From positions 186,001 to 250,000 of the forward strand of contig NZ_FOVU01000002.1 of the NCBI RefSeq assembly GCF_900115265.1: a stretch of 64,000 nt of DNA, in the 5' to 3' direction. Positions 29,025-37,864 of this stretch are shown here, in pieces; the stretch's first letter is position 1; each line of letters opens with the position of its first letter. The position numbers were made by a program, and so were the translations under genes. The notes beneath the pieces were generated by a model, which was not told the DNA's origin, did no database searches, and saw only the letters and a program-made list of their open reading frames with translations. This DNA is from Bradyrhizobium sp. Ghvi (lineage in GTDB: Bacteria > Pseudomonadota > Alphaproteobacteria > Rhizobiales > Xanthobacteraceae).

Positions 29025-29692
29025 CCGAGCGCGCGGAGCCTTCGCCGTCGCAGGAGGACGGCGACCAGCCAATCGTCTTCATCGTCGACGACGACGTGTC
29101 GATGCGCCGTGCGCTCACCAATCTATTCGAATCGGTCGGCCTCAAGGTCGAAGCATTCGGCTCGGCCCCGCAACTGCTCCAGGCCAAGCCGCCGGAAGTC
29201 CCGAGCTGCCTGGTGCTCGACATCCGCCTGCCCGGATCCAGCGGGCTCGACCTGCAGTCTGAACTTGCCAAGGCAAATATCCACACGCCCATTATCTTCA
29301 TTACCGGTCATGGCGATATTCCCATGACCGTTCGGGCCATGAAGAGCGGCGCCGTCGACTTCCTGACCAAGCCGGTCCGCGACCAGGACATCCTGGACGC
29401 GGTCCAGACCGCGATCGAGCGAGACCGCAAACGGCGCGACCTCAACAAGGTGGTATCGACCGTCAGATCACGTTTCGAGTCCCTGTCCTCCCGCGAGCGC
29501 GACGTATTGTCACTGGTAACGTCCGGCCTGATGAACAAGCAAGTGGCCGCCCAGCTCGGATTGGCCGAGATCACCGTCAAGATCTATCGCGGCCAGATCA
29601 TGCGAAAAATGGGCGCGAAGTCCCTGGCCGATCTGGTGAGGATGAGCGAGGCGCTCGGAATTGGGTCCGGCAAGCGCGACGTACAAACCTAA
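29021..29692 (+). CDS. FixJ/NodW-family response regulator
   Basis: 223 aa: receiver with acidic pocket IVDDDVS, acceptor Asp67 in LVLDIRLPG, Thr in FITGHGD and Lys in LTKPV, then a LuxR-type helix-turn-helix ([43 protein letters not shown]). This architecture is that of FixJ, NodW and NwsB. The start is GTG at 29021, overlapping the kinase stop as GTGA, so kinase and regulator are coupled partners. Target genes are unknown; the divergent Cys-rich cluster is one candidate by position only. Confidence 0.93.
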   Translation: MTERAEPSPSQEDGDQPIVFIVDDDVSMRRALTNLFESVGLKVEAFGSAPQLLQAKPPEVPSCLVLDIRLPGSSGLDLQSELAKANIHTPIIFITGHGDIPMTVRAMKSGAVDFLTKPVRDQDILDAVQTAIERDRKRRDLNKVVSTVRSRFESLSSRERDVLSLVTSGLMNKQVAAQLGLAEITVKIYRGQIMRKMGAKSLADLVRMSEALGIGSGKRDVQT

Positions 29693-29790
29693 GTATGAGT
29701 TTCCAATGGTGACTGGCAGGTCCACCTTGCGTGTTCATAGGTAAGCCGTGGCGACGGCAAGCGCGTAATCCCGGGCCAGGAGTGGACGTC

Positions 29791-30177
29791 TTGCCGGCAG
29801 CTTCGGTCATTTCGGTGCTTGATGATGACCCTTACGTACGGGCGGCGATCAACAATCTTTTGAAATCCCGCGGTTACATCGTCCATACATTCGCTTCCGC
29901 CGAGGAATTCTTGAGCTCGAGCGTTGCAACTGACACCTCGTGCGTGATCGCCGACATCCAGATGCCATCGATGACCGGCATCGACCTGCTAACGCTGATG
30001 CGCGCGCAAGGGTCGTCTACGCCGTTCATCTTCATCACAGGTTACCCGGATGAGAGCGTGCGTACGCGCGCGCTCAAGGCCGGGGCAATCTGTTTTCTCG
30101 GTAAGCCATTTGCCCCCACGGATATGATGCAATGCCTGCATCGGGCGCTGGCGCCAGGCGACGAAGCCCAGGGGTGA
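29791..30177 (+). CDS. Single-domain response regulator
   Basis: 128-aa CheY-like receiver with no output domain: VISVLDDDPYVR, acceptor Asp55 in CVIADIQMPSMTG, FITGYPD and GKPFAPTDM. The frame is open from a GTG at 29731, but AGGAG (29778-29782) lies eight bases before a TTG at 29791, which also gives the usual receiver start; I choose 29791. It follows the kinase and FixJ-type regulator by about 100 bases, suggesting a three-component set where this receiver acts as phosphate sink or second output. Convergent with the TctC gene 11 bases on. Confidence 0.85.
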   Translation: MPAASVISVLDDDPYVRAAINNLLKSRGYIVHTFASAEEFLSSSVATDTSCVIADIQMPSMTGIDLLTLMRAQGSSTPFIFITGYPDESVRTRALKAGAICFLGKPFAPTDMMQCLHRALAPGDEAQG

Positions 30178-30188
30178 TTGCCTAGCCG

Positions 30189-31160
30189 TCAATCCACCGT
30201 GATGTTCGCCGCCTTGATGATCGGCCACCACTTTGCGATCTCGGCCTTCTGCCTGATGCCGAGCGCCTCCGGCGTGAGCTGATCCTTGGGCGTCATTTCC
30301 AGGCCCTGGCTTTCGAGCTGCTTCTTCACGCCGGGATCGTTCAGCGCTTCCACGGCTGCCGCATTGAGCTGGGTGACAATTTCCTTCGGCGTGCCCTTCG
30401 GCACCCACATGCCCGACCACAGCGTCATGTTGAAGCCCTTCAGGCCCGCTTCATCCGCGGTCGGGATGTCGGGCGCCGAGGCCAGACGCTTGTCATCGGT
30501 GACGGCGTAGGCGCGGATGGTGCCGGCGCGGACCTGGTTGATGGAGTTGGAGGTCTGGTCGACGATGATATCGATCTGGCCGGCGATGAGGTCGTTCAGC
30601 GCTGGCGCGGTGCCGCGATACGGGACATATTGCAGCTTGATGCCGGAGACGCTCTCGAAATAGACGCCGGCGATGTGGCTGCCGGAGCCGGCCCCGGCCG
30701 TGCCCGCCGTCGGCGGCGATGGTCGCGACTTCAACCAGTCCAGCAGCTCTTTGAGCGATGTCGCCGGCACCGCGTTCTTGCTGACCACGATCATCGGATT
30801 GCTCGGCAGCAGCACCACCGGTTCGAGATCGGCAACGAGATCGTAGTTGAGCTTGTAGACGGCGCCGTTGGCGACATGGGTGCCGAGATGGCCGAACGAG
30901 ATGGTGTAGCCGTCGGGCGGCGAATGCACGGCGCGCCCTACCCCGATGGAACCGCCAGCGCCAGTGACATTCTCGATCACCAGCGGCTGGCCGAGCGAGA
31001 CGCGCATACGCTCGGCAAGCACGCGTGCCATCGCATCGGACGGACCGCCAGCCGCAAAGGGCACGATGATGGTGATGGGGTGCGAGGGATAGTCGTCGGC
31101 GCGCGCGGCACCGGTGAGCGCGAGAAATCCGATCAGCCCGACCCAGATGGCCTTCTTCAC
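30189..31160 (-). CDS. Bug/TctC-family periplasmic substrate-binding protein
   Basis: Solute receptor of the tripartite tricarboxylate transporter type, 323 aa. Signal peptide AIWVGLIGFLALTGAARADD, then the family strings YPSHPITIIVPFAAGGPSDAMAR, VIENVTGAGGSIG, FGHLGTHVANGAVY, and YVPYRGTAPALNDLIAGQID. The start is GTG at 31160 with GGGGAG six bases upstream; the frame upstream is not signal-like. No TctA/TctB membrane genes are adjacent, so it is an orphan receptor, as is common for Bug proteins. The ligand is not predictable, although these often bind carboxylates. Confidence 0.92.
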   Translation of the reverse strand: MKKAIWVGLIGFLALTGAARADDYPSHPITIIVPFAAGGPSDAMARVLAERMRVSLGQPLVIENVTGAGGSIGVGRAVHSPPDGYTISFGHLGTHVANGAVYKLNYDLVADLEPVVLLPSNPMIVVSKNAVPATSLKELLDWLKSRPSPPTAGTAGAGSGSHIAGVYFESVSGIKLQYVPYRGTAPALNDLIAGQIDIIVDQTSNSINQVRAGTIRAYAVTDDKRLASAPDIPTADEAGLKGFNMTLWSGMWVPKGTPKEIVTQLNAAAVEALNDPGVKKQLESQGLEMTPKDQLTPEALGIRQKAEIAKWWPIIKAANITVD

Positions 31161-31246
31161 TATGGTCTCCCCGACGATGTCATTTTTGTTTTGTCTCTTC
31201 CCGCGTACGGGAAGAGCAATCGTTCGTGAAGAGGCGAAATGACGCG

Positions 31247-32488
31247 CTAGAACTGCGCGTAGTCGATCGGCTTGTGGCGATCGAGTGTGCGGGTCACCGG
31301 CGGCAGCGGGTACTTCAGACCGGTCGCGCAATTGAACAGCATCACGCGGTCACTCTTCGAGACGCGGCCATCGGCGAGGCTTTCCTTGTAGGCGGCATAG
31401 GTCGCGGCGCCCTCGGGGCACAGCAAGAGCCCCTCCTCGCGCGCGACCTCGTTCAGCGCCGAAGAGATCTTGTCGTCGTCGACCGCGATGGCGAAGCCTT
31501 TGCTCTCGCGCACGGCGCGCAGGATCAGGAAATCGCCGATCGCCTGCGGCACGCGGATGCCCGAAGCGATCGTGTGCGCATCCTCCCAGCGGGCTGCATG
31601 CTCGCTGCCTGCCTCATAGGCGCGGACCATCGGCGCGCAGCCGGACGCCTGCACCGCCACCATGCGCGGGCGCTTCGAGCCGATGAAACCGATCTTCTCG
31701 AGCTCGTCGAACGCCTTCCACATGCCGATCAGGCCGGTGCCGCCGCCGGTCGGATAGAAGATCACGTCGGGCACGTCCCAGCCGAGCTGCTCGGCAAGCT
31801 CGAGGCCCATCGTCTTCTTGCCTTCGATGCGGTACGGCTCCTTCAGCGTGGAGGTGTCGAACCAGCCGACTTTTGCCTTTCCTTCGCCGACGATCTTGCC
31901 GCAATCGTCGATATAGCCGTTGACCCGGTAGACGGTCGCGCCCTGCAGCTCGATCTCGCTGACGTTCACTTCAGGCGTGTCCGCCGGGCAGAAGATCGTG
32001 GTCTTGATACCGCAGGATGTTGCGTAAGCCGCGAGCGCTGCGCCGGCATTGCCATTGGTCGGCATCGCCATGTGCTTGATGCCGAGCGCCTTGCCCATCG
32101 ACACCGCCATGACGAGGCCGCGCGCCTTGAACGAGCCGGTCGGCAGGCGTCCCTCGTCCTTGACGATGATCTCGCCGGCGCCGAGTTTCTTGCCGAGCTT
32201 GGGCAGCCGGATCAGCGGCGTCGCGACTTCGCCGAGCGAAACGATGTCCTTGCATTTGCGCACCGGCAGCAGCTCGCGATACCGCCACATGTCGGCGGGA
32301 CGTTGGGCCAGCGCGTCCTTGGTCAGCGCCTTCTTCACGCCCGCAAGGTCATAGCGGACGAGTAGCGGCTTGCCGGCCTTGGAGAGGTTATGGACCTGGT
32401 CAGCCGCGTAATGATCGCCTTCCATCGCACATTCGAGATGCGTGACGAAGGTCGGGCGTTCGATGGTGAGATTGTCGTTGTCGTGCAT
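31247..32488 (-). CDS. Threonine-synthase-like PLP enzyme
   Basis: 413-aa fold type II PLP enzyme. The PLP lysine is Lys121 in RLPTGSFKARG, the phosphate cradle is TNGNAGAAL and YPTGGGTGLIGMW, and the product would normally convert O-phosphohomoserine to threonine. An N-terminal Cys-containing segment (THLECAMEGDHYAADQ) resembles the start of archaeal-type threonine synthases. Because many of these paralogues act on other substrates, the reaction is uncertain. ATG 32488 is preferred to 32554, since the upstream extension runs into the palindromic repeat. Confidence 0.85.
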   Translation of the reverse strand: MHDNDNLTIERPTFVTHLECAMEGDHYAADQVHNLSKAGKPLLVRYDLAGVKKALTKDALAQRPADMWRYRELLPVRKCKDIVSLGEVATPLIRLPKLGKKLGAGEIIVKDEGRLPTGSFKARGLVMAVSMGKALGIKHMAMPTNGNAGAALAAYATSCGIKTTIFCPADTPEVNVSEIELQGATVYRVNGYIDDCGKIVGEGKAKVGWFDTSTLKEPYRIEGKKTMGLELAEQLGWDVPDVIFYPTGGGTGLIGMWKAFDELEKIGFIGSKRPRMVAVQASGCAPMVRAYEAGSEHAARWEDAHTIASGIRVPQAIGDFLILRAVRESKGFAIAVDDDKISSALNEVAREEGLLLCPEGAATYAAYKESLADGRVSKSDRVMLFNCATGLKYPLPPVTRTLDRHKPIDYAQF

Positions 32489-32529
32489 GGGATGATTTCC
32501 TTCTTGTTTTGCAACCGGCTCTCTCTGCT

Positions 32530-32609
32530 CGTCATTGCGAGCGTAGCGAACCAATCCAGGATCTTTCCGCAGAGGGAGTCTGGATTGCTTCGCTTCGCTC
32601 GCAATGACG
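32530..32609. repeat. Long inverted repeat (CGTCATTGCGAGC class)
   Basis: Arms of 29 bases, 32530-32558 and 32581-32609, are reverse complements at 27 of 29 positions (starting CGTCATTGCGAGCG and ending CGCTCGCAATGACG), around a 22-base loop. It lies between the threonine-synthase-like gene and lpd, ending 4 bases before the lpd stop. This element class is widespread between genes in Bradyrhizobium and Rhodopseudomonas, to my knowledge. Transcribed through, it would form a strong hairpin and could terminate or stabilise the pdh transcript. Confidence 0.88.
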
Positions 32610-32612
32610 GCT

Positions 32613-34031
32613 CTAGATATTCAACACCCGTCCATACGCATCCAGCACGGCTTCCTTCATCATCTCCGATAGCGTCGGATGCGGGAATACCGTGTGCATC
32701 AGCTCTTCTTCCGTCGTCTCCAGATTCATGGCGACGACGTAGCCCTGGATCAATTCGGTCACTTCAGCGCCGACCATGTGGGCCCCTAACAGCTGGCCGG
32801 TCTTCTTGTCGAAGATGACCTTGACGAGGCCCTGGTCCTCGCCGAGCGCGATCGCCTTGCCGTTGCCGACGAAGGGGAAGCGCCCGACCCGGATCTCGCG
32901 GCCGCTCTCCTTGGCCTTGGCTTCGGTGAGACCGACGGATGCGACCTGCGGGTGACAATAGGTGCAGCCCGGGATCATCAGCTTGTCCATCGGATGCGGA
33001 TGCAGGCCCTTGATCGCCTCGATGCAGATCACGCCCTCATGCTCGGCCTTATGGGCCAGCATCGGGGGACCGGCGACATCGCCAATGGCGTAGATGCCGG
33101 GCACGTTGGTCTTGCCGTAGCCGTCGATGACGATGCAGCCGCGCTCGGTTTTGACGCCGAGCTTTTCGAGGCCGAGATTCTCGATGTTGCCGACGACGCC
33201 GACTGCCGAGATCACGCGCTCGAACTCCGCCGTCTGCTTCGCCTTGCCGTCGTCGAGCGTTGCGACCACGCTGTCGCTCTTCTTCTCCAGCTTGGTGACG
33301 CCGGTATTGGTGAGGATCTTGATGCCCTGCTTCTCGAGCCGCTTGCGCGCAAGGCCCGCGATTTCAGCATCCTCGACCGGGAGGATCTGCGGCAGCACCT
33401 CGACCACGGTGACGTCGGAGCCCATGGTCTTGAAGAAGGACGCGAACTCGATGCCGATCGCCCCTGAGCCCATCACCAGCAGCGACTTCGGCATCCGCTC
33501 CGGCACCATCGCTTCAAAATAGGTCCAGATCAGCTTCTTGTCGGGCTCGAGCCCCGGCAGAACGCGCGGCCGCGCGCCGGTCGCGACGATGATGTGCTTG
33601 GCCTGATAGGCCCCCTCACCGAGCGAGCCCTTCGGGCCCTCGACATCGGATTTCTTCACGGTGATCTTGCCGGGCGCGTCGATCGAGGCGGCACCCCAGA
33701 TGATGCTCACCTTGTTCTTCTTCATCAGGAAGCCGACGCCGTCGTTGAGCCGCTTGGAGACACCGCGCGAGCGCTGCACCACCGCCTTCGGATCGAACGA
33801 CACCTTCTCGGCCGAGAGGCCGTAATCGCCGGCGTGCTGCATGTAATGGTAGATCTCGGCGGAGCGTAACAGCGCCTTGGTCGGGATACAGCCCCAGTTC
33901 AGACAGATGCCGCCGAGATAGGACTTCTCGACGATGGCGGTCTTGAAGCCGAGCTGCGCGGCCCGGATCGCGGTGACATAGCCGCCCGGACCCGAGCCGA
34001 TGATGATGACGTCGAAGGATGTATCGGCCAT
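32613..34031 (-). CDS. lpdA: Dihydrolipoyl dehydrogenase (E3)
   Basis: FAD enzyme that reoxidises dihydrolipoamide in pyruvate dehydrogenase. 472 aa: FAD-binding IIGSGPGGYVTAIRAAQLG, redox pair Cys43/Cys48 in GGICLNWGCIP, NAD-binding VMGSGAIGIEFASFF, the second FAD segment GIYAIGDVAGPPMLAHKA, and the active-site His-Glu at HPHPTLSEMM near the C-terminus. ATG 34031 has GGGAG six to seven bases upstream and is preferred to 34043. Last gene of the pdh operon. Confidence 0.96.
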   Translation of the reverse strand: MADTSFDVIIIGSGPGGYVTAIRAAQLGFKTAIVEKSYLGGICLNWGCIPTKALLRSAEIYHYMQHAGDYGLSAEKVSFDPKAVVQRSRGVSKRLNDGVGFLMKKNKVSIIWGAASIDAPGKITVKKSDVEGPKGSLGEGAYQAKHIIVATGARPRVLPGLEPDKKLIWTYFEAMVPERMPKSLLVMGSGAIGIEFASFFKTMGSDVTVVEVLPQILPVEDAEIAGLARKRLEKQGIKILTNTGVTKLEKKSDSVVATLDDGKAKQTAEFERVISAVGVVGNIENLGLEKLGVKTERGCIVIDGYGKTNVPGIYAIGDVAGPPMLAHKAEHEGVICIEAIKGLHPHPMDKLMIPGCTYCHPQVASVGLTEAKAKESGREIRVGRFPFVGNGKAIALGEDQGLVKVIFDKKTGQLLGAHMVGAEVTELIQGYVVAMNLETTEEELMHTVFPHPTLSEMMKEAVLDAYGRVLNI

Positions 34032-34048
34032 GGCGGCTCCCATTCAAC

Positions 34049-34282
34049 TCAAGCGATCGTTGCGCCGCGGGCGCGGCGTTTGAAGACGTAGATTCTGATC
34101 AGCCATTCCATGAGAATGGCCGCGGCCATCATGGCAAAGATGGTGAGTGCGATGGGACCCCAGATGCTGCGCGACAGCCCCTGGCCGGCAAAGAAGGCGG
34201 CCTCAATGATCTCGAGGCCGTAGGGGTTGAGCACGAGGATCAACGAAACCAGCATCGAGATCCAGGGCCAGCGCGTCCTCAT
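34049..34282 (-). CDS. Small two-helix membrane protein
   Basis: 77 aa with two predicted membrane helices (about 8-32, ISMLVSLILVLNPYGLEIIEAAFF, and about 40-66, IWGPIALTIFAMMAAAILMEWLIRIYVF) and a basic tail. No known family recognised. It sits inside the pdh operon between pdhC and lpd, with gaps of 6 and 17 bases, so it is co-transcribed; whether it has a role with the complex is unknown. Confidence 0.7.
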   Translation of the reverse strand: MRTRWPWISMLVSLILVLNPYGLEIIEAAFFAGQGLSRSIWGPIALTIFAMMAAAILMEWLIRIYVFKRRARGATIA

Positions 34283-34288
34283 GCGCCA

Positions 34289-35629
34289 TCAGACCATCAT
34301 CATGACGGGGTTTTCGATCAGCTGCTTGAATGCGCCGATCAGCTCGGCGCCGAGCGCACCGTCGATGGCGCGATGATCGCAGGACAGCGTCACGCTCATC
34401 ATTGTTGCGATCTCGATCTTGCCGCTCCGCACCACCGGCCGCTCCTCGCTGGTGCCCACAGCAAGGATCGTGGCATGCGGCGGGTTGATCACCGCCGTGA
34501 AGTCCTTGATGCCGAACATGCCGAGGTTGGAGACGGCCGTGGTGCCGCCCTGGTATTCCTCGGGCTTCAATTTGCGGGAACGCGCGCGCGCGGCAAAATC
34601 CTTCATCTCGTTGGAGATGGTCGAGAGCGTCTTGGTCTCCGCCTTGCGGATGATCGGCGTGATCAGGCCGCCGGGCATCGCCACGGCGACGCCGACGTCG
34701 GAATGGTGGTGCTTGACCATGCCGCTTTCGGTCCAGCTGACGTTGCAGTTCGGGATCTTCTGCAGCGCCACCGCCATCGCCTTGATGACGAAGTCGTTGA
34801 CCGAAATTTTGTAGAGCGGCTTCTTCTCCTTGTCCTTCGGAGCTGCGGCGTTGATCTCCTCGCGCGCGGCGAGCAGCTTGCCGATGTCGCAATCGATGGT
34901 GAGATAGAAGTGCGGGACGTTCTGGATCGACGCGGTCAGGCGCTGCGCGATGGTGCGGCGCATGCCGTCATGGGGGACGATGTCGTAGGAGCCGGGCTCG
35001 AACAGCGACAGGATCTGCTTGTCCGACATGGTCGGCGCGATCGCGGGCGCACCACCGGACGGAGCTGCCGCGGGCGCCTTGAGGCCCTTGCCTGATTTGG
35101 CCTGCTCGACGTCACGCGCAACGACGCGGCCGTGCGGGCCGGTGCCGGTGACCATGCCGACGTCGATGCCGGCTTCCTTGGCGAGACGGCGCGCCAGCGG
35201 GGAGGAGAACACGCGGCCGGCATGGCCGTTGCCCTGCGCGGCGGGCGCAGCAGCCTGCGGCGCGGGAGCGGCAGCGGGTGCCGGCGCCGCCTTGGGCGCG
35301 GCAGGCGCAGGTGCAGGTGCTTCAGCCGCTTTGGGCGGCGCAGCCGAAGCACTGGGTTTGGCGCTACCTGCGGCCTTCACGTCCTCGCCCTCGCCGGCGA
35401 GCACCGCGATCACGTCGTTGACTGGCACGTCCTGCGTGCCCTCGGGCACCAGGATCTTGGCGATGGTGCCCTCGTCGATCGCCTCGACTTCCATGGTGGC
35501 CTTGTCGGTCTCGATCTCGGCGATCACGTCGCCGGACTTGACCTTGTCGCCTTCCTTTTTCAGCCACTTGGCGAGGTTGCCCTTCTCCATCGTCGGCGAA
35601 AGAGCTGGCATCAGGATGTTGATGGGCAT
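34289..35629 (-). CDS. pdhC: Pyruvate dehydrogenase E2, dihydrolipoamide acetyltransferase
   Basis: Core of the complex, transferring acetyl groups to CoA. 446 aa: lipoyl domain (about 1-80) with lipoylated Lys43 in [13 protein letters not shown], an Ala/Pro-rich linker (about 84-130), the peripheral subunit-binding domain (about 138-175, VFSSPLARRLAKEAGIDVG), a second linker, and the catalytic domain ending in CDHRAIDGALGAELI with the active-site His. One lipoyl domain is typical for alphaproteobacteria. Encoded between pdhB and lpd. Confidence 0.96.
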   Translation of the reverse strand: MPINILMPALSPTMEKGNLAKWLKKEGDKVKSGDVIAEIETDKATMEVEAIDEGTIAKILVPEGTQDVPVNDVIAVLAGEGEDVKAAGSAKPSASAAPPKAAEAPAPAPAAPKAAPAPAAAPAPQAAAPAAQGNGHAGRVFSSPLARRLAKEAGIDVGMVTGTGPHGRVVARDVEQAKSGKGLKAPAAAPSGGAPAIAPTMSDKQILSLFEPGSYDIVPHDGMRRTIAQRLTASIQNVPHFYLTIDCDIGKLLAAREEINAAAPKDKEKKPLYKISVNDFVIKAMAVALQKIPNCNVSWTESGMVKHHHSDVGVAVAMPGGLITPIIRKAETKTLSTISNEMKDFAARARSRKLKPEEYQGGTTAVSNLGMFGIKDFTAVINPPHATILAVGTSEERPVVRSGKIEIATMMSVTLSCDHRAIDGALGAELIGAFKQLIENPVMMMV

Positions 35630-35691
35630 GCTGACCTCACGAAGAACTTCTCAAAACGTCGTCTTCGAAAGTGAAGACGAACAGACCAGGT

Positions 35692-36144
35692 TTAGTTGCC
35701 GATGTCGCCTTGCCACAGGCGCTCATTGGCAGGGATGGAACGCCAATTCTTCATCATGGCGATGGAGCGCTCGTCGGCAAGGTCGAGCCAGGGAATCCCG
35801 AACTTGTCGAGGATGTCCTTGGAGCCCTCGAAGGTAACGGACTCGCCGATCACCACGAGCTTGACCTTGAACAGAGCGAGCGCGCCGGCACACATCGAGC
35901 ATGGCGACAGCGTGGTGTACATGACAGTGTCGTGGAACGAGATCGCGCCGGCTTGGCGCAGGCAGCTCATCTCGCCGTGCAAAATTGGATTGTTCTCCTG
36001 CACGCGGTTGTTGTGGCCGCGGGCGATGATCTTGTTATCGCGCGTCAGCACGGCGCCGATCGGCAGGCCGCCTTGCGCGATCGAGGCTTCCGCTTCGCGG
36101 ATCGCCTCCAGCATGAGATCGTGGTGGTGGGCTTCGACGGCCAC
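35692..36144 (-). CDS. Zinc-dependent nucleoside/cytosine-type deaminase
   Basis: 150-aa member of the CDA fold. The zinc ligands and proton shuttle are His56-Gly-Glu58 (HGEMSCLR) and Cys82/Cys85 (PCSMCAG). The variant HGEMSCL, where many relatives have HAE, resembles yeast-type cytosine deaminases, so cytosine or a pyrimidine is a plausible substrate, but that is inference. The start is a GTG at 36144, two bases after the stop of the DUF5076 gene, with GGAAGGGA upstream; an ATG at 36114 would cut the first helix. It is embedded in the pdh operon. Confidence 0.85.
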   Translation of the reverse strand: MAVEAHHHDLMLEAIREAEASIAQGGLPIGAVLTRDNKIIARGHNNRVQENNPILHGEMSCLRQAGAISFHDTVMYTTLSPCSMCAGALALFKVKLVVIGESVTFEGSKDILDKFGIPWLDLADERSIAMMKNWRSIPANERLWQGDIGN

Positions 36145-36146
36145 GG

Positions 36147-36449
36147 TCAGTGTCCCTTCCCGCGCGGCGTCGTCGTGCCGGTATCCGTCGGACGTTCGAT
36201 CTCGGCCTGGAACATGTCGAGGATCCGGTTCAGCGCGTCTTCCTCGGTGTATTCGCTCTCGCGCGCATAGGCGCGCGCGGCGTGGCGGGCGAGGTCGACC
36301 AGCAGCAGGCCCCACATGTCGGGCTCCTCGAAGGCCCGCTGGAACGCCATTGACAGTCCGCCATCCAGCACGAACACGCGCAGGATCTCGACCGCGTCGT
36401 CGCGGGTCATGACGTCGGGGGGTAGTGGCTGCTCCTTCGGGCCCGCCAT
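36147..36449 (-). CDS. DUF5076 protein
   Basis: 100-aa cytoplasmic protein (MAGPKEQPLPPDVMTRDDAVEILRVFVLDGGLSMAFQRAFEEP...) that I recognise as DUF5076, a short helical family found next to pdhB in rhizobiales. Its function is unknown; conserved operon position suggests a link to pyruvate dehydrogenase. It begins 3 bases after pdhB and ends 2 bases before the deaminase start. Confidence 0.85.
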   Translation of the reverse strand: MAGPKEQPLPPDVMTRDDAVEILRVFVLDGGLSMAFQRAFEEPDMWGLLLVDLARHAARAYARESEYTEEDALNRILDMFQAEIERPTDTGTTTPRGKGH

Positions 36450-36452
36450 GGT

Positions 36453-37835
36453 CTACCTGTAGCAGACGGCTTTGGCGGCCTCGACGACTTCCGCCGCCGA
36501 AGGCAGCGCGAGCTTCTCCAGGTTCGCCGCGTAAGGCATCGGCACGTCCTTGCCGGCGACGCGCGCCACCGGCGCGTCGAGATAGTCGAAGGCGTTTTCC
36601 ATGATGCGTGCGGCGATCTCGGCGCCGACGCCGCTCTGGGCCCAGCCCTCTTCCACCGTGACGGCGCGGCCGGTCTTCTTGACCGAGTTGACGATGGTCT
36701 CGGTGTCCATCGGACGCAGCGTGCGCAGGTCGATCACCTCGGCTTCGATGCCGTCCTTGGCGAGCTCATCGGCGGCCTTCAGCGCATAGGTCATGCCGTT
36801 CGACCACGAGATGATGGTGACGTGGGAGCCCGTGCGCACAATGCGCGCCTTGCCGATCGGGATGACGAAATCGTCGAGCTTCGGTACTTCGCCGGTGTGA
36901 CCGTAGAGCACCTCGTTCTCGAGGAAGATCACCGGATTGGGATCGCGGATCGCGGCCTTGAGCAGGCCCTTGTAATCGGCTGCCGAGAACGGCGCGACGA
37001 CCTTGAGGCCCGGGACGTTCGAGTACCAGGCCGAATAATCCTGGCTGTGCTGGGCGGCAACGCGCGCCGCTGCGCCGTTCGGCCCGCGGAACACGATCGA
37101 GCAGCCCATCTGGCCGCCGGACATGTAGAGCGTCTTGGCCGCGGAGTTGATGATCTGGTCGATCGCCTGCATGGCGAAGTTGAAGGTCATGAACTCGACG
37201 ACGGGCTTGAGCCCGGTCATCGCGGCGCCGACGCCGACGCCCGCAAAGCCGTGCTCGGTGATCGGGGTGTCGATGACGCGCCGCGCGCCGAACTCCTGCA
37301 GCAGGCCCTGGGTCACCTTGTAGGCGCCCTGATATTCGGCGACCTCTTCGCCCATCACGAACACGTCGGGGTCGCGGCGCATTTCTTCGGCCATGGCATC
37401 GCGCAGCGCTTCGCGGATGGTCTGGGTGACCATCTCGGTACCGGCGGGCACTTCGGGATCGGGTTCTGCGACAGCCTGCGGCGCAGGTGCGGCCTTGGGC
37501 GCCGGCGCTTCGGCCTTGGCAGCGGCGGGCGGCGCAGATTCCGCAGCCTTGGCCGCCGGTGCAGGCGCCTTGGCAAGATCGGCGGCGCTCTCGCCGTCGG
37601 CGAGGATGGTCGCGATGGGCGTGTTCACCGCAACGTCGGCGGTCCCCTCAGGGATCAGGATCTTGCCGAGCGTGCCCTCATCGGTCGCCTCGACCTCCAT
37701 GGTGGCCTTGTCGGTCTCGATCTCTGCGATCACGTCGCCGGACTTGATCGCCTCGCCCTCTTTTTTAAGCCATTTGGCGAGGTTGCCCTTTTCCATCGTG
37801 GGCGACAACGCGGGCATCAGCACTTGAATTGGCAT
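36453..37835 (-). CDS. pdhB: Pyruvate dehydrogenase E1 beta with N-terminal lipoyl domain
   Basis: E1 beta half of the thiamine-diphosphate decarboxylase. 460 aa: an N-terminal lipoyl domain (about 1-80, Lys43 in [12 protein letters not shown]) nearly identical to that of pdhC, an Ala/Pro linker (about 85-130), then the transketolase-like pyrimidine-binding domain ([34 protein letters not shown]) and the C-terminal domain ([20 protein letters not shown]). A lipoyl domain on E1 beta is an alphaproteobacterial trait known from Sinorhizobium. It follows pdhA by 29 bases. Confidence 0.96.
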   Translation of the reverse strand: MPIQVLMPALSPTMEKGNLAKWLKKEGEAIKSGDVIAEIETDKATMEVEATDEGTLGKILIPEGTADVAVNTPIATILADGESAADLAKAPAPAAKAAESAPPAAAKAEAPAPKAAPAPQAVAEPDPEVPAGTEMVTQTIREALRDAMAEEMRRDPDVFVMGEEVAEYQGAYKVTQGLLQEFGARRVIDTPITEHGFAGVGVGAAMTGLKPVVEFMTFNFAMQAIDQIINSAAKTLYMSGGQMGCSIVFRGPNGAAARVAAQHSQDYSAWYSNVPGLKVVAPFSAADYKGLLKAAIRDPNPVIFLENEVLYGHTGEVPKLDDFVIPIGKARIVRTGSHVTIISWSNGMTYALKAADELAKDGIEAEVIDLRTLRPMDTETIVNSVKKTGRAVTVEEGWAQSGVGAEIAARIMENAFDYLDAPVARVAGKDVPMPYAANLEKLALPSAAEVVEAAKAVCYR

Positions 37836-37864
37836 ATCGACTCCAAAAGAAAGCTTGCGCGCGT

